Shown one piece after another: positions 13,201 to 22,972 of a stretch of DNA of 64,000 bases. The number at the start of each line of letters is the position of its first letter. Position 1 is the first letter of the stretch. Location of the stretch: contig NC_089393.1 of the NCBI RefSeq assembly GCF_003171515.1, forward strand, positions 1,116,001-1,180,000, in the 5' to 3' direction. The notes below the pieces were generated by a model, which was given only the letters and a program-made list of their open reading frames with translations, was not told the DNA's origin and did no database searches. Origin of the DNA: Pyrenophora tritici-repentis. Taxonomy: Eukaryota > Ascomycota > Dothideomycetes > Pleosporales > Pleosporaceae. The position numbers were made by a program, and so were the translations under genes.

Positions 13201-13367
13201 GTTTCTAACCGCTCCATCCAACCAAGCTAAGCAAGCTGACTGAGCGAGCGCCTATCCCTAAGCTCGCTCGGCTTGCAAGCGCGCACTGCGCGCTCAGCTC
13301 ATTCGGCTTGGTCAAAACGTCCAAGCCGAGCGAGCTGAGCGAGCCGGCTCGCTCGTTGACAAGTATG
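10227..13367 (-). mobile_element. degenerate hAT transposon (hAT1) inserted in the BCS1-like gene
   Basis: A 3141-bp element bounded by the 8-bp duplication GACACTGG (10219-10226 and 13368-13375). Imperfect terminal inverted repeats begin CACAGATGTCAATGAGC on the left and CATACTTGTCAACGAGC on the complement of the right end. About 130-150 bp at each end are filled with GAGCGAGC/GCTCGCTC-type motifs. The internal transposase frame on the minus strand is full length but riddled with stops. It inserted 9 bp beyond the solo LTR; the order of the two insertions cannot be read. Confidence 0.92.
10407..12938 (-). pseudogene. hAT1 transposase, full-length frame with about 17 nonsense codons
   Basis: One frame of exactly 844 codons runs from ATG at 12938 to the stop at 10407. 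It aligns by eye along its length with the two intact hAT transposases in this window: a BED-like zinc-finger region, the SFDG-TTKGGKRG block, the YFVLxNAxNNxT block, TPQQY, and the C-terminal hATC dimerisation region with SSCECERLFSELGDLLEPRR. It is interrupted by about 17 in-frame stops. In the half where I read each codon they are TAG (eight) or TAA (one), never TGA. Several replace tryptophans that are conserved in the intact copies (TGG to TAG). No net frameshift is present. This is what C-to-T change at CpA on either strand would produce. Confidence 0.88.
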
Positions 13368-14448
13368 GACACTGGGATGGAGTCTGAAGCCTCTTCGACA
13401 GTTCACAGACCTATGTGTTGATTTTGTGAAGAAGAGCTTAACCGGTACCACTACTGTCTACTTCGCAAGTGGCGGTTCCCGTGATCCTGTTTTTGGTGGG
13501 TCCGGGTGGCAGTCGGTGTCCAAGGCCATGCGGAGGCTCGACATTATCGACATGGACGAAGTCACCAAAGCAGATGTGGTTCGAGATGCCGAGTATTACT
13601 ACATTCAGGAGTCACGCTCATACTTCGCGGACTGCGGAATCTCTTATCATCACAGCTATCTCTTCTATGGCCCATCCGGTACCGGCAAAAGTTCGTTCAG
13701 CGCTGCATTGGCTGGGTACCTTGGTTGCGATATTTACCATATCAACCTCGCATCCGGGAACATCAATGATAGTGCGCTCCACCGGTTGTTCCTTGGTCTT
13801 CCCCGCAAGTGCGTTGTCGTAATCGAAGACATCGACTCTGCAGGAATTGGTCGTGAACAAGTACCCCAGGAGGATCAAGCACGATTTATGGATCCTCTGG
13901 AGCTTGATCTTGATTTCAACCCAGGTTTTGATCAGATGAACCGGAAGTGGAATAAGTCCTCATCTGTGGCTATCACGCTAAGTGGCCTCCTCAACGCCAT
14001 TGACGGGAACGCTTTTCAGGAAGGTGGGCTCTTAATAATGACTTCTAAACATCCCGATGCTCTTGATGAAGCTCTTACCTGACCCGGCCGCATCGACAAG
14101 AAGGTGTACTTTGGACACATTGGTACCCAAGCAGGCGTTGGTATGTTCAAGCGTCTCATCGGCCGAGCAATGTGTGTTCAAAACCCTGGTATCACTACTG
14201 AGCAGATTGATGAGTGGGCAATTGAATTTGCGAGCAAGGTACCAGCCAACACCTTCTCTCCAGCTGAGATCCATAACTTTCTTCAGGGCTGCCGAGGTGA
14301 TGCCGCAAAGGCTCTGCGTGAGATCGGTGCCTGGGTTGCGGAGAATCGTACCACAGCTTCGACCACCGCCGGCAGCGAGGCAGATACCGAGGATGTTGAG
14401 TCTCTAGATGCTTCACACCCATTCACTCCTGGAGGACACGAAGCTTAA

Positions 14449-15397
14449 GATCTGTACACTTCGGTACCTTGGTCAGTCAATGTAGATGCCTGGCAGGTAC
14501 ATAGTACACCATATTTAGCTTGTGACAACCCTGGTATTCACCAGCTATGGTCTTTCTCCATCACATCTTCTCATACGGCGTACTTGTTGGCCATCAGGTT
14601 GTGAAATGCATATCTTGGCATTGTTTAGCATAGGTATATAAGGGTCTTGCATCCGGATAGCTAGCTTCCCTTGTCAATGCACTGCTTAATTACTTATGTA
14701 CGCTGTACATTTATTTTGTTAGTCATCATGTGTGAATCATTCTGTCACTGTTTCTTTTATCACCTTGTGGAAGTGAGGTTTGGGCGCAGGCTGAGCGGCA
14801 ACTGGTATTCTTCACCACCCACCTCAGTATTTATTAGGCTGCATAACGTAAATTTGTCTTGTAAAAAAAGGCCACAATGTTTATTTGCTAAGTCGCTGTG
14901 CTTTGGGTAGCCGATGTGGGATAGTATCGTATTGTGCTGGACTTGGGATGTCGCAGCCGAAGATATTCCGCGAGGCTGCGATTGGGTTGGCAGGAGGGGA
15001 ACTGTGCGACATCTGTACAGGGCGGTTACGCAATACGCCTGTCCCCACAATATAAGGGATCGGGTTCTTTCCTCTAAGTTCTCGTTTTACTCAGGTTGGT
15101 GAATGTCTCTGAATCCATCTCATATGAATCAGGGTATAAATTCTCTTGCGATCGCGGTCGCTTAACGTTCACGCATAACTATTCGTCTGATCGCTGTCTC
15201 TTTCCCATTATTTGGTGATAATATCAAAGACGAGGCTATGTGCAGTAGGAATAGATGATAACGACTCCCAGCTTGTGGTAGGCCTCTTCGTTACCTGTCC
15301 AGGTATCCCTTCAAGCAACTCTGCCCAGACTTATAGAAGATAGACAGGAATTTCCAGCGATGCTATTGATATCACCACAAGTTTCCGGCCTCTTGCA
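14449..15397. other. intergenic region, no gene supported
   Basis: This lies between the two pseudogenes. Short frames on both strands (for example 14671-14910) show no domain or codon pattern that I can defend. Confidence 0.5.
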
Positions 15398-17557
15398 ATG
15401 TATCTCTGTGATATTTGCCAGAACATGCGCCCGATCTTGCATCGCGGCACACCACAGACGGACCTACCCCCTTCATCCTATACCCTTCACCACGAGGCAT
15501 TCGTCGGCGTCAAAAAAGCGAGTATGGATAACTGTTTCGTGTGCACTCGGCTATGGTATACTGTAGTCTCAATTGTGCGTGCCATAAACCTTGCCATGTT
15601 TCGGCCTGCTACTTTCTGTCTAGCAACGACTACAGCCAAAGACGACGAAGATCCCATGTCAACAGCCTCTGTCGTCTTCTTCCGCAAAGGGCACGATGAA
15701 AGTGAGCCAGATGTGGTACAGATAGAGACCTTCTATTGTATCCCGATGACTCCAAGTGAGTGATCTACGTAAGTAAGATGGATTTCTAGTACTGAGATAG
15801 AACTGCTGAAAAGAATCGAATTCAACGCACAGCCACATTCCAACTCACCGCGGATTCTGTTTTTAGCAAAGAAGTGGTTTAAGTCATGCAGGTTGCATCA
15901 TGCATCCTGTCGGGAGATGCCGAAGCCTAAATGGTACCCTAAGAGGCTATTGGAGATTTACCCAAAAAGGAAGGATCCAAGATTGATTCTGACAGCAAAT
16001 CAGACAAATTTCACAGACTATGCGAGTCTAAGTCACTACTGGGGTATCAAGCCATTTACTAAGTTACTGAGTAAGGACTATACAAAGTTTCTCAGCGAAA
16101 TTAGCTTTGACGAGCTCCCAAAAACCTTCCAAGACGCCCTTTCGATCTGCAAAAGTCTAGGCTTGAGTCATATCTGGATCGATTCACTCTGAATTGTACG
16201 CGATACCAGTCATTCATATTCATTAGAAGATCATAGGCATCTACTGACAAAACCAATAGATTCAAGACGACGCAAACGACTAGAAAACTCAATCCGTCCA
16301 AATGAACAAAGTCTATCGCAACTTCACTCTCACTCTCTCCGCATCCGGTTCGGAAGACGCAACTCAGGGCCTCTACTTCCCGCGCGACCACTCTCTCATA
16401 ACTCCCCTCCCCCTCTGCCCCCCTTTCCGGAACTTCTCCTGGCACAACAACCGCCACCAACAAGCAACGCACACCCCCGCACCCCCAACATGGCATCTCC
16501 TCCACGACCACTTCTTCGGCGACATCCTGCAAGACACGCCCATCTTCCGGCGCGCCTGGGTCTTCCAAGAACGCCTCCTCTCACCACGTATCATACACTT
16601 CGGCAAAGAACAACTCTTCTGGGAATGCCACACTTCCAACGCCTGCGAAACGTTTCCCGACGGCCTGCGAAACTGTCTCACAGCCCCGAGCCGCTTTCTA
16701 CAAAAACACGCCTACGAGCGTCTCCAAAGCGGAACTATAACCCCTCAATCGAAAGTAAACGTCTCCTCGGAATAACTAACCACCCCGCTGCAGAACAAAT
16801 GGCCATGATATGGCAGGCGTTAGTCACGGATTACACAAAGGGGCGCCTGACACTATTGAGCGATAAATTAGTTGCTATAGCGGGTATGGCACAGGACGTG
16901 AATAATGTGTGGGGTCCCCGCGTACAGCAGGAGTTGCAGTACGTAGTTGGTGTGTGGTCATCGCATCTACCGGAAGCACTGCTTTGGGAGGCCTCTGAGA
17001 ATGCAGGGGTGCCGCCGTCGAGAGCGGTGCCGTGGCGGGCGCCTACGTGGTCGTGGGCGTCGGTTGAGGGGATCGTTATGTAGGAGCATGAGATTTGGGA
17101 ACATGCGTATACGTGTGTTACGAAGGTGCTGGAGGTTGATGTGAAGTGTAAGGGAGATGGGTGGGGGGCTGTGGAGAGCGGGAGGGTGGTTGCTAGCGGG
17201 TTGATCAGGAAGGTACGAAGATGGGAGACCAGCCTTTTTGATGTGTGGCTTGGGGTAGAGAGGGATGAGGAGAGGTCTGACCAAGGATCGACTTCTCCTA
17301 CCAGCGACGGTGGCGTACTCATGCTACCAGACGAGGGACCATACAGACGCTCTGAGACGTGGGGCGAGTACCTATACGCCCTTCTCGTCGTGCGATTCCA
17401 CGACCCAACAATCTCTGGTCGCTGCGTCGTCATTCTCAATTCCGTCCCCGGCCTCCCCAACACGTTCCACCGCGTAGGCGTCACAGCTTTCATGAACGGC
17501 GCGCAGGTAGCGGAGTGGTTTAACAATGTGTCGTTACGTACTATTACATTTATCTAG
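15398..17557 (+). pseudogene. HET-domain (heterokaryon incompatibility) gene, decayed
   Basis: The original exon structure is still readable. Exon 1 is 15398-15755 (MYLCDICQNM start, zinc-knuckle-like Cys pattern), with an intron 15756-15866. Exon 2 is 15867-16195 with the HET core YASLSHYWG and DALSICKSLGLSHIWIDSL, with an intron 16196-16259. Exon 3 carries IQDD, the TLTLSASGSEDATQGL block and the WVFQERLLSPR block. Lesions: TGA at 16190-16192 where the family has Cys (WIDSLC), TAG at 16281-16283 where Trp is expected (DDAND-W), a frameshift between about 16,690 and 16,775, and TAG at 17081-17083. Beyond these the frame continues to TAG at 17557 with a recognisable C-terminal APTWSWASVEG segment. 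Intact members control non-self recognition and programmed cell death; this copy should be non-functional. Confidence 0.85.
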
Positions 17558-17659
17558 TTAGGGTATCTCACATCCACTTATCTACACCATGTCCTCCTCT
17601 TCCATCCAATATGATGTCCGACACAAACAGTGCATCGTCCAGCAACACACCGCCTGAAA

Positions 17660-17983
17660 TCACCTCCCCACTCTACTCAATTCCCTTAAACAGGGTAGTA
17701 TACTCATCACGCTCTGTATATCTATGATCAACCGGTTTACTTCGTCTACCCCGCCGCGGCCCTCTGAGTATGAAAGTCGCTCTAAAAGTCGCGTGATTTC
17801 TGCCAATCCATCTGCTATTCTTCTATCTTCGCTGAACAAGTTCTTGGAGGCAGAGAGCTGTGACATGTAGGTTTGCATGGAGCGCTCCATTGTTTGCAGT
17901 GTTTGGTAGGCGGGTGCATAGGCGGTAAGCTGCGATGTGCAGAGAGCGAAGAGGTCTGGAATTCTGGAGGGATTGGATGGCAT
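17660..17983 (-). CDS. small hypothetical protein, 107 residues
   Basis: A single-exon frame from ATG at 17983 to a stop at 17660. The product is amphipathic and probably all-helical, with a stretch of Leu-rich heptad-like spacing (LLERLSYSEG...VNRLIIDIQSV), no signal peptide and no membrane segment. An in-frame upstream ATG would add nine residues and is less likely. It lies 100 bp beyond the convergent 3' end of the HET pseudogene. I do not recognise a family. The even composition suggests a real gene, but it may be a remnant of a larger one. Confidence 0.4.
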   Translation of the reverse strand: MPSNPSRIPDLFALCTSQLTAYAPAYQTLQTMERSMQTYMSQLSASKNLFSEDRRIADGLAEITRLLERLSYSEGRGGVDEVNRLIIDIQSVMSILPCLRELSRVGR

Positions 17984-18379
17984 TGTGATGGCGGCGAATT
18001 TTATTATCAAGAGGGATTATAGGGGTTGGTGCTGGGAGGCTATAGTACGAGGTGGTGAGTTGGGGTGGGTTGACTGGTGTGGGCATGGTGGATACGTACG
18101 AGTGTAGTCGACTGATATTCAGTGCGATGTGAACGTTGGATACTCCAGTCTTGGAATGAATGATTCGTATAGGATGAAGATTTGTGTAGTGTGACAGGGC
18201 TAAGTGAATCTGATGTTGCTATTCACTCCGTTGTGCTTAGGGGTCCGTGAATCTAAGTAATGTCGTTCAAGGTCGTAAGGTTTCGTGTTGATCATGTACA
18301 GGATGTTTTAAAATGTATTTTAAAACGTGGATATGTGTAGTTTGTGTATGTATGGAGGAGGGGTATGCCTAGCTACTAT

Positions 18380-18722
18380 GGTGGATGCCTCAGGCGTCAA
18401 TTCACCGACTCTCGTAATTTTCGTCGACGGCGTAAGGGGTTGTAATAGTAGAGTGTGAAAATTCTTAGTACAATGTTTAGAGTGTGTTCTGGTATTGTAG
18501 ATGTGTGTGACGTGATTGGGTGGGCCAATGTGTTCTGGTGGATGCCTCAGGTGTCAACTTCGAAGACACTGACGTCTCGTGATGTTCGTGATAAGCGCGA
18601 GGGTTCGTGACGACGGTATATAGGACGTTGTTCGATAATTCGCAGAATGTAAAGCTATAGTGCGTATAGATGAAGGTATCGTGGAAGGGTAAGACTGGAT
18701 ATGGTGGTGGGTGCCTCAGGCG
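18380..18722. repeat. three spaced copies of a GGTGGRTGCCTCAGG motif
   Basis: The 15-base motif GGTGGRTGCCTCAGG starts at about 18380, 18537 and 18706 (spacing 157 and 169 bp). The first two copies are followed by a similar CGTCAAYTTC-like stretch, and between copies there are further weak similarities such as CTCGTRATKTTCGT. It looks like an old, diverged tandem repeat. Confidence 0.55.
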
Positions 18723-19241
18723 TAGAAGAGTAAAGTGTAAACGGAGTGTACATCCTCTAAACACCAACAGGACTAGATTTTATATCCTATAGGACTCTGG
18801 AGTGTTATTAATACCTCTCAGAGTCATATGGGGGGCTGTGGTGGCGATGGCTGTGACTCCAAGAAAGTGATGACTCGACACTTTGAGAGTTATTTTGAGT
18901 ATCATCTCGTCTTTGATCAGACGGTAAGAGTAGAAGTATACACAAAATTGCACGAGGTGTGAGAATAGGCTTTGAAGAAGCTCAGGGGCGAAGTTCACGG
19001 TCTTGAGAGCTTGAATTGTTGAGATAGCAGGGGGTATCCAGATTGAAGGGAGATGGTGAAGGGGTAACATCAATCAACTATTCGTGAATATTAACGACCA
19101 AAGGCTACCAAAACTTCAAGATGGTACATGATAGATCCTTATTAGCATTTTACTCAATCGAATAGGTCATTTCACGTCTATCAACACGGTATAAGAACAC
19201 ACCACTGTGACATTCACACTACTTATTTACTGACTTTACAC
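18723..19241. other. no gene supported
   Basis: A minus-strand frame from ATG at 19070 to 18780 has no stop for about 95 codons but shows no signal peptide, domain or splice support. I do not call it. Confidence 0.4.
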
Positions 19242-19403
19242 TAGACTCCGCAACAATCAATTCAATCCGGTCACTCTCCTAGACCCACTTACCTATCTAG
19301 GTAGGGCTTAAACTCCTATAGGTAACTACTAGGCTTAAAGCGGTAATCAATCAATCCAATCTGAACCTTCTAGGACCCACTTAATTGATTGTTGCGGACT
19401 GTG
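19242..19403. mobile_element. hAT-type MITE, 162 bp
   Basis: Flanked by the 8-bp duplication CTTTACAC (19234-19241 and 19404-19411). The ends form an inverted repeat sharing TCCGCAACAATCAATT. It contains no coding capacity. The terminal sequence matches the MITE at 21728-21855 and resembles the ends of the full hAT elements in this window. Confidence 0.85.
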
Positions 19404-19842
19404 CTTTACACACAACGAGTAATTAGATCACTGAATATCACATTCATACCTGGCTGTAAGGTCATTCATATGTTTAATACTCCGAGATAGTATCATGGGG
19501 GAATCACAGGGACCCTAGGATAACAGGTAACGTTGAATTGAGATTCACAGAACGTGGGTGTACTTCCCTCTAGAGACAAAACCAAGTATTCATATAACAC
19601 ATAGATATCTATCGCTAACAAGAAACGCCTTTATCTCTCACTATGATGCCTAACCAATAACCCTGTCTATCACATCAATATGCCAACGCTCTCTTCTCTG
19701 CCAAAATAAATCCCAATGTATTTCAAGTCTCTCCACCATACCCCATGTTTTATCAGCTATAGATGTTAGCCTCTGTATTGCAATAGTCACGTAGAAACAC
19801 AATAGAGTAAACCCCATAGCTACAGAAAAAAAGAAAAGACAC

Positions 19843-20079
19843 TCACCTCGTCCCGGCTGGTGGTGCGCTGCCGCAATAGGGGTTGACTTTCGGAAAGACG
19901 CATCCATGCTCGCAAACGCAATTTGGTGTATTTTTGTCACAGCAACACGTAAGATCAGGGAGTCTTCGCGTTTGACATGTTGGTGGAACAACAATGGTCT
20001 GAGGTCTGACGTTTGGTTGTGGCATGGCCGCGACGCCAAATGCGAGACTTGCGAGTATAGTGAGGGTAGATAATTGCAT
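19843..20079 (-). CDS. small secreted cysteine-rich protein, 78 residues
   Basis: The ATG at 20079 is followed by a clear signal peptide (MQLSTLTILASLAFGVAA, likely cleavage after VAA or nearby). The short mature chain has eight cysteines, including a CCC triplet and C-x-C and C-x3-C spacings, typical of disulphide-stabilised apoplastic proteins. The stop overlaps a GTGAGT, so a terminal intron ending near 19,770 that would add a single Gly codon is possible. An earlier frame start at 20226 has no signal-peptide logic and is rejected. I do not recognise a family. It could be a candidate effector or a self-defence peptide; function is unknown. Confidence 0.65.
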   Translation of the reverse strand: MQLSTLTILASLAFGVAAMPQPNVRPQTIVVPPTCQTRRLPDLTCCCDKNTPNCVCEHGCVFPKVNPYCGSAPPAGTR

Positions 20080-21682
20080 TCTAGCGTGAGTGGATGAGGT
20101 TGGCGTGGATATGCTGAAGTTTATCTGGGAAGATGTGATGAGATGTAGGGAGTACCTTGTGTGGGAACGCGGTATGCTAAATAGTAGGCGAAATCCAGCA
20201 TTAAGTGGTCTATATTCCAGTCGCATCGGCGATTTAACTACTCGTATGAAATGCCGGTCGTTTTCAGGGTTGTCTTACCAGGAGATGTACTCACGCGATG
20301 GATTTCCTGGCTTCGGAAGAACGGGATGTGATTAACTGTTCCGTAAGTAGACTACTAGCCCATCTTTTCTACAAGGCAATACCTAGTTACATGAACTTGG
20401 CACCTAGTAAGCGACATCGAAGCTTGTCAGACCTGACCCAGCCCATCAGAAGGGACTATGGTCCCCCGTATACGAATGAAACCCTACAGTTCAGCTTGAT
20501 GATAGATCTCATGTGTTGATTCGAACAATGATGAGGGTACTTTATTGGGGGAAGGTTGTACGAGATTTGGACTTAGTTTAAACAAAGCTTTACGGCCGTT
20601 CTTGTAAGCGGGATTACCCGAAGACTGTCAGGTACACGAGAAGTGGCGTGATTCATATACTTGAGTAGCGCTGGTACGTGGAAATTACGCCGGATCCTTT
20701 CGGACACAGTCAGATCGTAATCGTACTCCGGCAGTGTGCGGATTGAACCGTTTCACGGATGTCGAAGGAAATTCTCCGGATCTTGGCAGCTACTACTACT
20801 ACTAATTCTATTTCCAGCCTAGACTAATTTTAAAGTAAGCAGGCTATGCTTTTATCCCTAAGAGGACTCTGTTAGGGTAATGTTGGTTGCTCTTAGTTTC
20901 GAGCCACCGTACGTACGTGGCGAGCACGTGACTACGTGCGTGGCCCGTGCCGTGGGGTGGGATTCAGTTCGTACGCGAGCTGCAGCGCACCTCCTCTAAT
21001 CAATCATAACCATCTACTTCAACTCGTTGCAACGACCGTTACTTGATTCAACCTCACCTTTGCCGTATCAACAGGTAACAAGAAACTTGAGTTATAGCAG
21101 AGTAATACTAGGCTGCCTTGTTCGCTGCTATAAAGCTTATCTAGAAATATTAAACTACGTAGGTAGCAGCAAGCACATTTAACATCCCGCACTCTCTTGG
21201 TCTATCAAGACACCATGTATATCTATGGATCTTGGCAGCACTGGGCAAGTCTGCTGGAAAAGGTTAACCAAAGGCAGATAAGGATGGGAAACGTATTATT
21301 AGTCCACAGAAAAAAAGGATGTTTACATTTGAGTGTTAGCGTCTAAGTTAGACCGGCGAAAGCGTCAAAACGTAAGTGGTATCTATCCGTGTCCTTCCGC
21401 CATGTTTCATGTCCCTCGTACGGCGTTACTATCCAACCATTATACCCAAGTTCTTGCTTTCTGTCAAGCATCAAGGTTGGGGAGAATCATGTTGTATTAG
21501 AGCTATCGGAAAGCGGTCTATATGCGCAGTGGGAAGAGGCAGTGAAGGAGCTAGGCCGTAAAGGTACTAGCGGGTAAATGGGTGGCTGCCTGGTTGCCTA
21601 AGGAGGAGCCAAGGGATAAGCCCTATGGCCGACACTTTCCAACACACAAAGACCGCCAGTACCATATGCTGCAATATCGTCC
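20080..21682. other. gene-poor stretch, no gene supported
   Basis: About 1.6 kb without a convincing gene. It has a short TAC repeat near 20,790-20,805 and patchy composition. Two overlapping 60-codon frames near 21,380-21,570 lack any recognisable feature. Confidence 0.5.
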
Positions 21683-21727
21683 CTACAAGAACAGGAGACC
21701 AGCACCTCCCACAAGTATAGCCATACC

Positions 21728-21855
21728 CAGACTCCGCAACAATCAATCGATTGACATGATTGATTCCTATATAGGTTAAAGAATTACTTCATTAGGCAGC
21801 CTTTAACCTAGATAGGAATCAATCATGCCGATCCGATTGATTGTTGCGGAGTCTG
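21728..21855. mobile_element. hAT-type MITE, 128 bp, in the 3' coding end of the secreted-protein gene
   Basis: Inverted repeats CAGACTCCGCAACAATCAAT at both ends, 8-bp duplication GCCATACC at 21720-21727 and 21856-21863, no coding capacity. Internally it has a second inverted pair (TAGGAATCAATCATG-like), so the single strand could fold into a long hairpin. Same family as 19242-19403. Confidence 0.92.
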
Positions 21856-22588
21856 GCCATACCCGCGCTGCCGACCTTCGCAGCAGCGCCCGTGAACTGT
21901 GGGAGCGACGAACTGCTTATAGCGTTGGGCGCTTTGGAAGTTGAGAGAGCGGCGGAAGCAAAGCTGGTTGGTAGCGCAGGAGGCCGCGTGGTGGATGACT
22001 TCGTCGAAGTCGAGACGGTATCGTCGGACGTGGATGAGGAGTCTTCAGTAGCGCTGTCGACAGGCGTCTCGGCCGGGATGTTGGACGATACTTCAGTAAG
22101 GCTCGCAACAGGGATGACGATCGACCCAGTGGGAGAAGGCACTCCACCGGTAGGCGCATCAGGGATCAGAGAAACTGAGATACCGAATTCTTGAGCACAT
22201 TTCTCAGCGGTGATGCCTTCAGGGCAGCAATAGGTGTTCCCTGCGCCATCGTTGGTGCAGTAATCTCCTGGGCCACAGGCATCTATATATTGCGTAAGCA
22301 ATCTTGTTAAACAGAAAGTTGTTAACGACTTACTTCCTGTCCCATCGGTACAGCAGTGAGTGCCGTCAAGAGTGGAGTGACACCTCAGGAAGTTGGGATT
22401 ACTGGATGGACATTCGACTTTATCCGCCCCACATATCTCCTGGCATGTCGTTCCCGAGCCGTTGCAGATATCACTCTGGGGATAGTATCCTTGACGCTTG
22501 GTGAGAACCTCACCGCGCTTCAGCATGGCACCGAAGCTGCGAGCATTGGTGAAGCTTTGTGTAGCCGCCACGGAGGCAGACAGTATGG

Positions 22589-22755
22589 TGTCAGCCCTCA
22601 GGGGGTGTGTCAACTAGAATGTTCTACTATCGTCACAGCTACGTAACACACTGCTGATCTGGAATGCTCCAGATACTCTACTTCATGTATATAGTCGCTC
22701 TCTGCAACTCTCTCAATAGAACAACCTTCTCTCTCATCTCTCCTCTGATCCAACA
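22589..22755 (+). repeat. left LTR of the Copia element
   Basis: 167 bp, TGTCAGCC...GATCCAACA, identical by eye to the right LTR. It contains a TATATAG stretch likely to be the promoter core. Confidence 0.93.
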
Positions 22756-22768
22756 GTTATGAGCCCGG
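22756..22768 (+). other. Copia primer-binding site (half-tRNA iMet type)
   Basis: GTTATGAGCCCGG directly follows the left LTR. It is complementary to the anticodon-loop region of initiator methionine tRNA (GGGCTCATAAC), the site used by Copia-type elements that prime from a cleaved internal part of that tRNA rather than its 3' end. Confidence 0.75.
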
Positions 22769-22972
22769 TATCCCCGCAATAAGCTGCGATATTCAAACGA
22801 GATTGTTCACTCCATTCACACAGTTCACGCTGTTGTATACGCTGTTCTTGTGTCTTGTTGTAGCGTTGAAACAAGGTGTCTCACGCTCTCTTTTTGAGAT
22901 CTATTCTCACGTCCTTTGAGATCACTTCTCGAAGCTTCTCTGCCGCTTAGCAAGGCAGCTCTTTTGGCCATC

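Larger units (their letters stand above)
9332..14448 (+). pseudogene. BCS1-like AAA ATPase gene, broken by two insertions and a stop
   Basis: The left part (9332-9980) encodes a BCS1 N-terminal-type domain and the right part (13376-14448) the AAA core. Walker A is GPSGTGKS near 13,670, Walker B CVVVIEDIDSAG near 13,810, and LLNAIDG lies near 13,990. Taking out a solo LTR (9981-10209) and a hAT element (10227-13367) with one copy of each target-site duplication restores one reading frame across the junction, so the gene was whole before both insertions. A third lesion is a TGA at 14080-14082, exactly where family members have Arg of the ALxRPGR segment (CGA to TGA). The frame then stays open to TAA at 14448. 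BCS1 proteins are membrane AAA translocases; fungal genomes carry many BCS1-like paralogs of unknown role. The start at 9332 is the first usable ATG and may not be the original one. Confidence 0.85.

Noticed and set aside
22584..22613. Apparent fusion of LTR sequence to the secreted-protein frame
   Set aside because: The frame crosses the LTR boundary without an ATG; the real start is on the far side of the Copia element at 31685.
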